Positions 37,701-51,007 of a stretch of 64,000 bases of DNA are shown piece by piece. The notes below the pieces were generated by a model. It saw only the letters and a program-made list of their open reading frames with translations, had not been told where the DNA came from and did no database searches. The position numbers and the translations under genes were made by a program. Origin of the DNA: Chanos chanos (taxonomy: Eukaryota > Chordata > Actinopteri > Gonorynchiformes > Chanidae); NCBI RefSeq assembly GCF_902362185.1, contig NC_044498.1, positions 43,745,036 to 43,809,035 of the forward strand, read 5' to 3'. Within the stretch, counting starts at the first letter, position 1; each line of letters opens with the position of its first letter.

Positions 37701-40700
37701 AGCAGAGTTCACATTGAGCCACTGATCGCTGACAGAGCTCTGACCATGTTCACAAAACCAAAGGCTCCACCGCACGGGCTATGGGTACACTAATCAACAA
37801 GATTGTTTTGTCGTAAACCTTTAGAAATTATTTCCTACTTTTCCTCTGCATGAGAAAGGCTTCATATGTATATCAGAGAAAGACTAAGCCTCTCATTTCT
37901 TGTAAGTTCCACCATATTGTGTATTTTCTCACCTTGATTGTTCTCTGAAGTTTTAATATTTCTCCCTGGTCACCATTTTCTGCTCCCGGTGCTTTAGATG
38001 CCTAGAACCCAAATAAGAGTCAACCTGTGATTCTCATCGGCGGCTCTGAACAGCCTTGACTGTAAGACATACATTGCTGTCCACATTGCCAGAACGTGGT
38101 CATTAATCAGTGTAGTACATAGGGATCCACTGGGTTTACTGCAAGCACTGCACTTACATTAAGAGGACTGATTGAGAGAGAGGGATGGATCAACACAGAT
38201 AGCACCAACGATACAGTACACAGCATTAACAAACAGTGTTAACAAACAGATTTTATACCATTCGCCTCCAGTGGGCCACCTCTGACTCTAGGCGATGCAC
38301 CTCACTGGACAGGCGGTTGATTTCTTGTTGGGACCAGATGACATCACTGAGGTCCATTTCGTCACCGTGGAAACCCTGGTGTGTGCCCGACGCCTGGGAC
38401 AGATAGGAGGATGAGGTTGTGGTGGTGGCAGCCGTGCTAATAGGAAGCACAGCGGGACTGGAGCTCGAGGAGGCGACAGCACTCTGAGCAGAGCGTTGAA
38501 GCTTTTGAACCTCCTCCTGTAGGGCGCTCTGCCTTGCTTTGAGATGACTGATCTCCACCTACACACACACACGCACACACACACACACACACACACAAAA
38601 AAAGCAGCAATACTGGAGATGATTCCCTGCAACACTGGAAATATCAGCCATGTCTCTTTCATACCCCCTGTCATACCTCTCTCTGCTGCAGTTGGGTTCT
38701 GTACTCAGCAGACTGCTGCTTAACCTGAATCTCAGAGGCTTCCAGTTTCTCCTCCAGCTCAGCGTGGATTTTTCGTAAGCGCTCATACTGTTACACACAA
38801 ATGTACACCCACACACACACACACGGGCGCACACATACACAACCATACAAACAAAACAAACACACGTAAATTTTGCATTCTCAAAACGTAATTTAACAGT
38901 GACACATGACAAAAGAATATATATATTTCTCCTGATGTTGTAACAATTAGGCCACTAGCCTAACTGCAAATACACTGGGACTGAGGAGTATTACAGAATA
39001 ATGACGAACACTGACAAAATATTAAAGAGTTTGAACAGTCATATCCCAACAAGATTAATAAGATCATGCCCACTTCTGGTGAAGAGGATTAAAGCAAACC
39101 TCAGATTTTTGAGTGGCATATGCAGTCTCCAGGTCCTGCAGCTTTGAATTGGAGACCTGAAGCTCAGTGGCAGCATCTGACAAATCAGACAGCAGAAACA
39201 GATGCCATATCACTCACCACTCCCATACATACCAGCACACATACATATCTATTAATAAAACCATCACACCCTAAAGTAATTCAGCTGTAACCCATATTCT
39301 AGACTTACACCACCAAACTATCCATGATCCATAATCTATCGTTTAATAAAGAGATAAGGATAATAATACTGTTAAACAAATGCCAAAATATCAGACATGC
39401 AGATTAACAAAAAGCAGCCTTTCTATCAACTGCTGCATGAGAACACTATTAGTGTATTCTTTTTGCGTAAGTGAAAATACTAAACATTTTATAAGCAGTA
39501 GTGAACACACAGCAACAGTGAGTACAACAACACAGGTAGTGAGCACAGCGAGGCTAATTGTGCCTTTAAATGCCAGGATTCCAGTGGAATGTGATATTCT
39601 GGAACTAGGTTAGATGTTTATCACTCCAGCTATGTAGCAGATTCGGTGACCAGTGCATGTGACACCCACACACCACTGACTTAGCTACACAAACTTCACA
39701 TGACAGTTAGGCCAAAATTAAACAAAACACACAACGGTCAGCATTATGTGCCTGCAAGCTAAGCCACTTGCTCACATGGACTAGGTAACAGATTACATAA
39801 GTACGCATTAGCGTGTAAGTGAACGGATTAGATACAGTTTGAATGGATGGGCAAATCCACAACTCAACATCATGTCCACTGAGACGCTGCTGAAAATCAT
39901 CTGTAGGTCTGCTGGAACCCACAGCATAAGTGCTCACAACTTTGACTCAACATGTCCATTTCATCCAAATAACAGTGACAATAACTTCCCAGGCAAGACA
40001 ACTGGAACATATAACAGATATTGAATTCTTCTTCTGAAAACACACTCTCTTCATACTCTTTACTGTTCATGGTATATGTAAATGAGAACTTTGGAACCCT
40101 CTCACAGTAGGGAGAGATTCCTAACATTTATCTGTTTTTTTGCTCTGCTGGAATGGGATGTTCAAAGTTCTCAGACAATACAGTCCATGTGGTCACCCTG
40201 CCATTCACGATGACTAACACTGTGTTTGCTTTGGATAGTACAACTCTGTTCACACTGAATGACAAACTGTGGATGCCTTTAATGGCTCAAAAGCTGATTA
40301 ATTCCCTCTCTGTCCTCCTAGCTAAACCAGTGGTGAATGAACCGTCAGACACTCAAAGGATGAGCAACACTGTCACCTGTCTGGACACAGTAGGGAAACT
40401 GAAAAACACTCAGCAGAAGAAAGAAACTACAAACTGCTGGATTTGTTACTGATCATGCTTATAGTGAGGTCTCTGTATCTCTAACAATCGGGGAGTGGTA
40501 TGTTTCAGGATGTGTGGAAGGATGCGAATTGCTAAGAGGTATATGCTTCTTTCAGTTTTACGGGGCCATTTTGGTGGTCTTGAAATAATACCATACAAAT
40601 GGTGTGTAAGGAATAATGTGACAGGTCACCTTACAAAAGAATTACCAGTAACACAGCAATAGTTCAAGTTTAAAGTATAAAGTGAGTAGCATACATTATA

Positions 40701-41077
40701 GAATTTCGTGCTACTTGCTCTAATAGTACAGGACCAGATCCCGAACAAGAAATTCTACAGTGATACACAGCTGCTCCACTTAGAATCACAAATGAAAATG
40801 GCACACTAATATATGGAAATCTAATCTTCGAGTATAAGCATACAATAGAGTAATCAACATTACCTATGCGTAAACTTAACACTTAAAACAGCTCATATGA
40901 CATCACAGGGTTGTCAAAAGTTGTCTGTCAACACTCACCTCCGACTTCTTCTGCACCTTCGAGCAGAATATCTTTGGTGAAATTAGATATTTGCCCGGTG
41001 AAGGAGGATAAACTTCCCCCAACCTGGCCAAGAGACTGGCCCAACCCTGAGCCGAGACCACCTAACCACGATGACAT
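25725..41077 (-). CDS. TRIP11: Thyroid receptor-interacting protein 11 / GMAP-210 golgin
   Basis: Twenty-two exons: 40939-41077, 39100-39176, 38677-38787, 38259-38558, 37933-38001, 37516-37681, 36958-37245, 36641-36681, 36441-36539, 35940-36149, 32877-35642, 32344-32625, 31949-32089, 31611-31804, 31119-31282, 30329-30432, 29951-30050, 28847-28928, 28479-28593, 26350-26472, 26097-26235, 25725-25951. They total 5937 nt and 1978 aa, against 1979 in human. The N-terminus [20 protein letters not shown] is the curvature-sensing ALPS motif. Residues about 47-1750 are coiled coil, half of it in one 2.77-kb exon. The GRAB domain (about 1768-1850) includes [20 protein letters not shown] and binds ARF1-GTP in the family. 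The C-terminus ends [11 protein letters not shown]. The protein tethers small vesicles at the cis-Golgi and binds IFT20. Intron 15 has a GC donor. Intron 1 is about 1.8 kb with no exon seen. Confidence 0.97.
30593..30800. mobile_element. Short non-autonomous hAT-type DNA transposon (MITE) with 8-bp target duplication
   Basis: The element is 192 bp, 30601-30792. The left end opens CAGGGGTGGGCAAATCC and the right end is its inverted copy, closing GGGTGGG-type sequence ...CCCACCCCTG. The first 41 bp of the two ends agree at 38 positions. It is flanked by the identical octamer GTCTAACT at 30593-30600 and 30793-30800. Eight-base duplications and CAG-type ends are hallmarks of hAT transposons. There is no coding capacity, so it would depend on a transposase elsewhere. 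It lies in TRIP11 intron 15. I recognise the terminal sequence as a type common in fish genomes but cannot name the family. Perfect target duplication and few end mismatches suggest a moderately young insertion. Confidence 0.9.
38561..38597. repeat. (AC)n microsatellite
   Basis: AC repeat abutting the acceptor of TRIP11 exon 4. In the transcript it reads (TG)n then TAG into the exon. Confidence 0.9.
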
Positions 41078-43770
41078 CGTCAAGAAAATGTAATATAATT
41101 TAAAAGGCCGAACAGGGAAGCTGAAAGACTAGCAATGCTAACTGGCGAACAACGACCCCGTCCCACTTCAGTACAATACACGGTCGTACACATGGACGAG
41201 TCTGCTCCGTGTGACTTTCGGCTTTAAGCCCCGACAAACTTTCGTCTTATATGGTCCCAAATCAAGTGTTGTCGTATTGTTAATTCCACGTAGTGAGAGG
41301 TACTCGGTGAAAATCGAGTCGAAGTTCGGTGTTTCAACCCGTAGCTGAGGTTGATAACTCCAGCTGGTTATTTATACCGCCTCTAGTCACAGTTACAGAA
41401 AAAAACATAAACGGCGCGTTAAATAATCCACATTACATCCATTGGATCTAATGAGACATTCCCACGCGTTTGCTCTGCGCCATGTCGCGTAAACCATCTT
41501 CAATAACTTTGTTTTGGTTAGCTCCCTGACCCATTAGTGCCACCTCGACCGCAGCCATCACATCGGTGCAAAATCGTCAGAGGATACGTGGACAGCAGAA
41601 AAGCATTGTGGGACACGGCGAGACGAACATTAGTATTTTTTTTCCGACTGTTGGCTGAACAGCGACACAGCTGGTTACAGTTCATACTTAACTAAAAGAA
41701 ATAAGAACGTGGTCGCGGTAATGAATCATTTTTGTTCACGTTTACTGCAGTGTGGTTGTCAGCCGTACTAACAGCGTGTTACAGCTTCGTACCAAGCTTT
41801 CACCCCCATTGAGTGTACGTCTGTCACTCGCATATCATAACCAGAAATCGAGCTTGCGTATTTAGATCTGCTCAAGAGCCTGTTTGAGAGCGCTGATACG
41901 GTGGTTTACACAATACGACAAGACTGAAGCTTCATCTCAGATTGATGGAATGTTTGCAGCACGGCAGGTGCAGGACAATGGATTATGATAAACTGTATAA
42001 TTTTTCTTTTGTTACTATAATAAAGCTGTATTTTACGCTACCCTGCTTACTCTGGTATAGGCCAATTATTTGTGTGTGTGTGTGTGTGTCTTTTGACTGT
42101 GTCTGTGTGTGACCACTCCATCTCTCCTACAGTAATGTTTTTAGACAGTATACTGATTTAGTACATCCATTATTACACGTATATGTAATATGCTGTGCCT
42201 GTATATTTATATGTGTTCAAAATAACTAAAAATAATTGCCAGGCTTTCACAGCTCTTGAGGCACTATTTAGGTAGGTCCTGTAGTCAGCTACAACAGATT
42301 TCAATGGACTGGTATCTGACATCCCGAGGAATAACTTTCTGGCAAAACAAAATATGACTAACCCAGAACCAGAGCTGATGACAGACAGGAAAGTAAGTGT
42401 AAGTGGTAAAGATGTGAAGGACCAAATTTTTTCCCCCTAGGAACCACTGCCACCACTCCTGGTGTTATCCAATCTTCATCCCATCATGAGGTGAGTTACT
42501 GTAACCAAAGCTGGAACAGGACAGGATTTGGCATAGACAGCTGCCTTGCCTGGTATCAACAGTATAATGGTGTCAGGGACTATTTCCTTAGGTCTCTTAA
42601 TATCAGCTGAGAAACATTTTACTGCCACTGCACACCTGAATATTTTTGCTGAACAGATGCATCTTCTCATGACTATAGGTTACCCTTTGTTACACTTATA
42701 GTGCCATTATCACAAAGCATGTTTTGTCTCACTGAGTTGTTCATACCAAGGATAAGTTTCTCATACGACAAATGTTCTACAGCAACTGTGCAGTGGCATT
42801 GTATCAAAATTGACCAATATCCTTGTGAACTGTTGCATTGTAGAACTCGTGCTTCAAAGAATCCTGACAGTTCTGGAGTCAAGGGACCCCTGACCTGCTA
42901 CTTGAATAGTGTACCTAAAAAATTGGTCTCCAAGCATAAACAAAACGTTCAACATGATCAGTATCTGACTATTAAAGTCATTGTTATGCCATTATAAAAT
43001 ATTGTAAGTAGGTCTACAAAAGATGAAGACATCTGATAGCAGTCAATCTAATGCTCTCCTGCAATTTCTGTTGGCACCTATACTTATTTATCAAGCGAAA
43101 ACAACTTCTTGTTACATAGCCAAGAGAAATCATCAAGGATGCCATTTGAACATGCCCACTGAGCATTTCAACACTACAAATCAGACTTTTACTCGTTCAT
43201 TATTACATAATAATGCTGTTTCTGGAAATGAATACAAAAGTTGTGTCCTTGACAAAATGTCACTGTGAAATCCTGAAGAGCTTTTTAAGTATTTATTTTG
43301 GTTTCACAGATGTATAAGGTACAGTACACAGTGTTGTATATTGTAATGCACTCCAACAGGAGAGCTATCCCTTTCATCCTGGAGAAGCTGACAAGTGATT
43401 GACAGCTGAGGGTGATGGTAGAATTCAGTGCCCAGTCATGCATGATTAGAGACAGGTCCTTTGCAGTCAGTGTGTTTGCAGAGTAAGTTCAATAAGCATT
43501 TGAATAAGCCCACTAAGAGGAGATCCACTTTTTCAGTTTCCCGAAGAGACAACCATTATGATTCCGAAAAATATGACTCCAGATTCTAACAACGGCACGC
43601 AGATCCTGCAACAACTGTTTCCATTGATAGATCTGAATGATCATACCTTAAGTCTTTTTTGTTTTTCAAAATACATTCTTATCATCCCTTAGGAAAGAGA
43701 TTAAAGCAGGAAAGAGGAGAAATGCACAGAGTAACAAATTCCGTGTGTTATATAACATCATCTGTTAATG
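41078..43770. other. TRIP11 upstream region and spacer to GOLGA5
   Basis: The TRIP11 start codon lies at 41075-41077 and its promoter is presumably at 41078-41900. A minus-strand CCAAT box (ATTGG at 41441-41445) is the only motif noted. The rest holds no gene I can recognise. Open frames of 60-98 residues at 42476-43268 are unsupported. A short GT run lies at about 42068-42088. Confidence 0.4.
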
Positions 43771-43776
43771 TTTATT
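43771..43776 (-). terminator. GOLGA5: Candidate GOLGA5 poly(A) signal
   Basis: AATAAA on the minus strand about 385 nt downstream of the GOLGA5 stop codon. Its position fits a short 3'UTR. Confidence 0.55.
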
Positions 43777-44158
43777 AAAAGAAATCAATAATACAGAGAG
43801 AACTCATTCAACCCCATGTTAGCTGTAACAAAAATAACCAGAGCTAAAACTATGAATGAATCATTGAGAAATCATGGAGAAGACAACCTGTAATTAAATA
43901 AAACTCATTTTTGTCATCCATTCTTACACACATCCTTGAACAACCTTTGTGAAAATAATATACCACCTTTTACTCCAGCTTCCATCCGATGGCAGAAAGA
44001 GAGAGTGTCCGACATCTGTCCCCGAAAAGAGTTTGTGCAAATTGCAGGTACCAGCTCAGAAAATGCATACGAGAGCAGGTAACTCAGCAGCCCCAAAAGT
44101 CCTATATTTTTCTTTCTGATTTTAGTAGGACTATAAAGACCATGAAATGCGATAATCT

Positions 44159-47100
44159 TTATCTTCCACCGGGTTGTCCATGGTGCATTTCCGGCGTGTA
44201 CGTCAGAAGGACCACCATGACCCAGAGGTGAAGTAGTGCCTATAAACACACAGAAGAATTCAAATAGTTGTCAGTCAGTAACAAAATTCTAACCAGATCA
44301 ATGTTCTTAAAAGGCGACCTGATAAAAGGTATTTTTGATTTAGAACTAAAAATGGATCCTCCCTCACCATATAAACAATAACAAAGACTCGAGCCATAGG
44401 GTAACGTCTGAGGAAGATTCCTAACCGGATGCTGAGGGAAAGGAATGCATATTATTAATAGATTTGACATCCGTAAAGAACATTAGTAGAAAAGCTGTTA
44501 TCAGGGTTAAATGCGGAGGAAATAATCATTCCACAGGTATTGTATAATGTCAGTTGGAGCACATAGTTACACTAAACATCCAAAGCTAATAACATAACCA
44601 GTTAACAATCTATTACAAAATACTTCAAACACCAGTTACAAAAAAAACAACATAAAGGTTTTATATAATATGGTCCAGTGTTTCTTTAACTTTTAATGAT
44701 GGATTCACTGTAATAGTCTCACCTGAAACGGTCTATGGTGCTGGCTGCTTTTCGAACTTTCCCATAAACTCCTGCTCCAGGACCATCGTGGTCACTGAAA
44801 AGGACTGGGGTGTTTCTCTGCCGGGCTCCTTAAAGACAAACATAAAAATCATTCATCTTAATGTACATGGCACTTTTTATGATAAAGACCTAACCTGACA
44901 AAGCAAAACTACTGTAGGAGAACTCATAACAATATCAACATTTTGCTATGTTCCATTCATCACTAATTCCACACTATAATCAGAAAGAGTAAATTCAGCA
45001 GTTCATTTCTGGAAACGACCGGGGAACAGAGGGTATTGTGGTGGCAGTGATTTACATGTTGCTTTGATTTGTTTAGAATATTATCATTGCATTCCACTGT
45101 ATAGACCAGCACTATGTACACTACTAAATATTTTGTCAAAATATACTAGCCCTTAAATCTTTAAAAATATGCCTCGCGGTGTTCTCCAGATTTATCACAC
45201 TGGTACTGTCAAAACTAGGCTCTACTGGGTAGGATTTTGAATTTTACCAAAATAATGATGTGTCCTCTATAAATGTCCTATGATGCACCAAGCTCACCTG
45301 AGCCCTCCATGGCAGCCATGTTGATGGCAGGCCCACTGGCCTGGCCACCCTGTACGCTTTTTAGCTGCTGTTCCAGACGTTCTAGCTGGAAAACCAGTGA
45401 GTTCTTCTCTGTGCCCAGTGCTTCCAGCATAGTCTGCTTCTGGATCAGCGTTTCAGTCAGCTGGTGCAGCCGGCTCTCCAGCTCCACCTGGCTGCTGTTA
45501 CTCAAAGCTTTATTGGTCAGCTGCACAAGGAAGAGGAGGAGACAGAATGTTAATATTCAAATGCACATAACAGCCTCTTTCATCACGTTTAATTTACTGG
45601 TCTCTATCAGGCTAAAAGAGCCGAGCGTATTGAATGCGAGGCATTTTGATTGGCTGTACTTTTCAGTTTCTGAAGTCTGGGGGGCATCTGGGAAGCTGAT
45701 CACTGCTGTGTTAAATATAAGCATCAGGGCACTATAATGTTGAGCAGTGAGATCACCTGCAGTAATGCGGTAATAATGTGGTGGTGAATCTTACCTGGTT
45801 CCTGAGTTTCTGTATCTCCTCTTCACGGTCCTTGACTCTGTTCTGCAGAGTGCTCTTGGTACGATGATGCTCCTCTTCCACATACTGCAGTTCCTGTAAC
45901 AGAAACACATACTCTTTTAATGAAAAAGTCAACTCCAAAACACTCTGCTTCAAGCTTTCCACATTTTATAAATGACTGATATAACAATGTATCTCTAAAC
46001 ATAATATACGGTCTAAATATCAGGTGATACCCTATCGTCCTACAATATAATGGCTCCATAAGATACACTGAGACCACATCAACTGGCCCGGATACATTTC
46101 AGGTCCATATCTGGATAAATGTTTCCACTGCCTCTGCATGTGTACAATGTATGTAGATGTAAAAAAAAAAAAAAAAAGAGTTCATGCTCTCACCTGTTTA
46201 TAACGCTCCACCTCAGCTTCCAGCTCTTGCCTGGTTCTGTGCTGCTGAGCCAACTGCTCCTGCAGCTCAACCTGCTGCTCTCTCCAGCTCTCCGCTTCTG
46301 TCAGCGCCTGGGTTTCCAAGTCCTGAGGGACAAGTTAAGGATCAATTAATTCAACGTCTACACTGAGGTTACGATTTTTTTTTTTTTTTTTTTTTTTGCT
46401 GGCCAGTTTTGCCTTAACCACACAGGCCTGGACAAATGGAACTGTGATTATATTGCTGAGAATGTATCCCGCTCGTCAGGTGACAGAAAATCGACCACAA
46501 GCTGTGTCTCAGTACCTGTATCTCAGTGCGGAGTGTTTGGACCTGGGCCTGAAGCTTTTGGATCTCCTCCCTCTGGAGCTCCTTCTCATGTCTAAGTTCC
46601 TCTAGCTCCACTCCTGCTGCACCTCCTACGCCATCCAACCCCTCCAGCCCAGAGCCCTCCTTCAGGCTGCTGATCAGTTTCTCCTTAGACTGGAGGAACA
46701 GAGACAAGAGCAGAGGTCAAGAGCATAAACCACAGACTAAAAGTTTCTGTATCTCAACAAACACTTTCATCTAATGCTGCACTCATCTGGCTTGTCAAGA
46801 TAAAATCTAATAATTACTACCATATTAACAATTATAACCTAATAACAATTACCTCACTAATAAAACAACATTCTTTCTAGTGCCTGAAGTGTCTAAAATG
46901 CATTATAATTTAGCACCCATTGGACTAGGCTTAGCCTATTACAGAGCAGCTCAGTTGTCGGAATGAGTGTTTTATGTCCCCGATTCCTCTAACCTGCAGT
47001 ATCCGCGTGGCCTTGTTTTTATAATCCTGTAACTCCTGTTTGGCCATGTCAGCTGCGGCGCGCGCGCTCTTGGCCTGCTGCTGGAGATCGTCCGCACGGT

Positions 47101-49638
47101 GCCTCTCCTCCGCCGCCTTCCGCTCTGCACTCGTCACCGCCTCTGCCAAGGTCTGCCGCTCGCCCTCCACTTTACCCAGCTGAGCCGCAAACTCACTCTG
47201 ACACACGCACACGCACACACCAATACAATCAGGTATGTCAGCTGTCACAGCAGGATTATGATCACAGTTTGAGGTCAAACCGTGCAATTTCAGCTTCATC
47301 GTAACAAGTGGCTGTGCTGAATGTGTGTCACTCGTTATGAGTGGAGCTATAATACTTATAAATGATACTGGGCGTGCTGCTGGTGTGCAGGGACTCCCAG
47401 TATTCCAGCTGGTGTGTGGATGCTCACCTGCATCTGTCGGAAGCTGTCCTGCTCCCTCTTGAGAGCAGACTCGGCCTCACGGAGTCTCTCCTGAAGTGTC
47501 TGCAGAGCCTGAGACTGCAACGTGTTACCCTCTGTTTGGTCCTGCAAGATCCTGAACGACGAAAAAACACAGCAGAACAACACAGCAAAAATCAACATTT
47601 AGAGTTTGACAGAATGTATCAAATTTTTTGGGGGAACATCAAATATGTTGCTCGACATGTTCAAAGAAGATTACGCTTTAGAAAAAAAAAACTCTTTTAC
47701 TCTTTTACAAGGAAAACAAATGATATTAGGACTACAACGTTAGATGGAGACGTTCATGAGAGTCATAACAAAAGCCCATCATAATACAATCTCTTCCCTG
47801 AACACCTACATGTCCCCCACTAGCCGGTGTTGCGTGAAGACCCACACACCTCATCTTTTCACTCTGGGCCTCCTCCAAAGCGCTGCTGCGAGATTTGAGT
47901 AAGTGATCTGCCTCCTCCAGCCGAACCTTAAGCACCGCCAGCTGGCCATCCTTGGCAGACAGGGCCTCAGTGAGATCGTCCACCTGTGATCGGAGCTCTC
48001 GTACTGTGCGATCGGTGCGGGATTGATCAGAGTTCCACTTGTCGGCACGGAGTCGAGCCTGGTTCAGCTCTGCGGGTTACAAGGAAGTTAATGATTGGAC
48101 AGAATCTAGAGACTCACACAGCATACAGTACAATCATTCAGATATGCATTATACAGATGAAGATCCTACAGTTAAAAGCAACATTCTATTCATTCAAGAC
48201 ACTTTACCATTAAAAAGTATTCATGATTAACAAGTAGTGTCAAAACAGCAACACAGTGATAAAGATATTTCCTTGCTATTGCTTTGACTCTTACAATCTT
48301 ACAGTAAAATCTCTGAGATTGGGAGTGGTTCATTCACATTCCTCAAATTACATGTTTGATTCTGGAACATATAAATGTCAACGCAGTATCCCCACAGCAG
48401 TGTCTTATGGGCCAGGTGCTGCTCAAAATTCTCTCACCCTCCTGCATGTCTTTGGTTCTCTGGATGAGGGAGGCCATCTCCTGGTTGAGCGAGGCGACCT
48501 CACTGCGCAGAAGCTGGTTCTCAAGACGCAGGTTGGAAAGTACCTGGCTCTGAGACTCCTCCTGTGGACTGGGTTCCTGAACAGCAGGGTTGTCCTGAGG
48601 AACAGCAAGCCCTGAGTCTGAGCTGTCAGGCGTGTCTCCTGAATAAGGGGGGGGGGGGTAAGGGAAAGAATGAAGACAGTTGTGGAAAAACAAGAATATA
48701 AATCAAAGCAAAGAAAAACAGCGCTTCTTAAAAGGCTGTGTTGTTTTATGACTAAAAATGAGAATCTCCAAACACTTGCTTGGCTCTTATCCAATATTAC
48801 ATCACAAAACAAACCTTTTCCTTGACGTAAAAGTCAAAACAAACCCTTCAGAGTACACAGGGAAAATGCATAGATAAACATTCTCTATCTTTGAACTATT
48901 TAAAACCCCAGATGCCTTCCACTGCCAAATCACCACATTCCAGGACATATCAGAGATTATACCTTGGTGCTGGTCACGGGAAGAACCATCCTCTGTTTTG
49001 ACACTGTGCGTACTGGTAGACAGAGAGCTGAGGCTGGAAGTTCGTGACAAACCCTGTGCAGAATGCGGGGTACCAGGGGCTGAGGGAACCGCGGCCGCCT
49101 GGGGTGTGTTGTCCACAGGAACCGAGGGGACAGGAGGTACCCCCTCGGCTGAGCCAGTCGCTCTGGGGGTCTCCCTCCTCACCTCCCTCCTCTCAGTCCG
49201 CGGTGGGTCCGAGCTGTTCAGGAAATCAAAGAGCAGCTCGTCATCCATCTCTGGCTTCTTTGGTCGAACAAAGTTGGATGTCTGTTTGAAGGAGGCTGGG
49301 GCATTGGTGGTACTGGATGAACCCAGAGGGGTGGTACTGGTGATGTTGGCAGAACCAGCCAACACAGTGGCCCTCGACTTCTTGATGTTGCTGGCAGCAG
49401 CAGTGATGAAGTCAGACTGTGTCTCGCGAGAGGAGGAGGAGGATGAAGAGCCTCGGTAGCCATGCTGTGGGTCGTAGTTATAGTCCGTGGAGCTGTATTC
49501 TGAAGTCTGAGAGGGCTCAGCTGCGCTGTAAGTGGAGGACGTTTGGCTCTGGTGTTTGGATAGAGCAGTGGCTGCCCCTTGGTCCACTTTGTTTAGGAAG
49601 TCCTCAGCTCGTCCTGCCAAATCAGTGAACCAAGACAT
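44159..49638 (-). CDS. GOLGA5: Golgin-84 (golgin subfamily A member 5)
   Basis: Twelve coding exons: 48963-49638, 48438-48638, 47850-48069, 47428-47551, 46994-47197, 46516-46689, 46194-46322, 45795-45893, 45298-45520, 44723-44828, 44368-44431, 44159-44239. They total 2301 nt and 766 aa (human 731), all in phase. The start MSWFTDLAGRAEDFLNKVDQ and the block DDELLFDFLNSS are diagnostic. The first about 250 residues are Ser/Thr/Pro-rich and more divergent. Coiled coil covers about 260-690. The C-terminal tail-anchor (about residues 735-760, in VFVIVYMALLHLWVMVVLLT) is followed by a short tail. The family is a Golgi membrane-anchored tether for intra-Golgi retrograde traffic and a RAB1 partner. 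The acceptor CAG lies one base before the start codon, so a non-coding first exon exists upstream; a good donor ends an exon at 50317. Confidence 0.97.
46375..46397. repeat. Homopolymer T23
   Basis: T run on the plus strand in GOLGA5 intron 6. Confidence 0.85.
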
Positions 49639-49639
49639 C

Positions 49640-51001
49640 CTGCAAACTAACATGTAACATAGCATGAAACATGTTACTGTGTTGCTACACAATAATCGTT
49701 TGAACTGTAAAGCGATCCTTGAAACTTTTAGTGGGATGACAGTAACTGTCAGGGAGTGATCAATACAGTTATGATCTACTGATGCATCCACGGCCGAACA
49801 CCACTAAAATAAGTAAACTTATATCCATCACCGCACATCCTGACAGAGCCATAGAAGTGAGGAAAAGAAAAAAAAATAGCAGAGCTTTTTTGTTTCCTTC
49901 GGGCGATTAACTTGATAAGCAGCATCAGCACACCACGGCTACGTTTACAAAAATTCTCAGTGCATTTGTATAGTAACTTAACTAGATGTTTAACAAAAAG
50001 AAGAGGCAGGCTTGACAGTTCAGAAATGATAATTCACCTTTAAAGCAACAATTGTAACCTGACCTGCAACCCCATTTATTCGCCCTATATCTAACAGCAT
50101 TCCTGCCCTCAAAACACATTAACAATAATAACATGCATGTCTTCATTACTCAGACTATTACTGCAGACTATTAGAGTGACGTCATGCAAAAAAGAATCGA
50201 CAAGTAAGACTATTTTTTCATATAAGATGACGCCTCAGAAGATGAAGCTAGTGAGCTTTAGGATAGCTTGTCAGCTAGTATGGGCAAGCTAAAGGAAGCC
50301 TGTGCCTGTAGCATACCTCGGGGCGATAGTCAGATGCACAACACGGTCAAACTGCGCTGAAGAAATTTGGCTTGTGCATTCTTCAGTAAGAAATGCTAAA
50401 AAGGAAGGTTCAGAGACTCTCGGGTCTGCTCGATCGTTGTTTTCATCACTCTCCCTTCATGCTAACCTCTGATACAGCTTGACGTGGACCAGGAACTTAT
50501 TGAAGGACCCAAAACAGACAGCCTTCGCCGATGCCTGATGCAAAATCATTCACAGTGCTGCCATCTACTACTTTTACAGTTCATTCAACAGACAGACGGA
50601 AGTCGGGTATCGTCTTTCATACTTAGGTTCCTTTCACTTTCGTGACTGACGACACACAAGCAAAACGATACTTTCTCTCAAATGCAGGAATGAAAAGTGT
50701 AAACCGCTGTTTATAACTGAGGCCTATGATTCTTGCTCGACAGTCTGACCCAAATAAATGCGGCCTCACTGTGGTTTGTAACTGAATACCTCTGTTTTAG
50801 TGGACATTAGTAATGCTCTGCATCTTTAAAAAATGTTCTCCAAACGTCATGCCTGTATCTTATTATCACTTAGTTATTTTCAACAAAATACCATGTGGCT
50901 ATTTATGCCCCCTGAGGAATTTATGATGGAAGGCGATTCCTCTTAATTAGGATGGTGTGGTAAATGAACAGATCAACACAGTCAGTAAGAAACAGTGCCT
51001 C
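49640..51001. other. GOLGA5 5' region; junction between the two syntenic blocks
   Basis: A minus-strand donor (CGAG|GTATGC, exon end 50317) suggests a non-coding first exon of GOLGA5 at about 50317-50480, with the promoter just beyond. No other gene is recognised. This spacer separates 14q32-type genes (left) from 15q15-type genes (right). Confidence 0.45.
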
Positions 51002-51007
51002 TTTATT
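51002..51007 (-). terminator. RTF1: Candidate RTF1 poly(A) signal
   Basis: AATAAA on the minus strand about 1.1 kb past the RTF1 stop codon, followed by a T/GT-rich stretch as expected downstream of a cleavage site. Other tttatt-type sites upstream (for example near 51198) could also be used. Confidence 0.5.
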
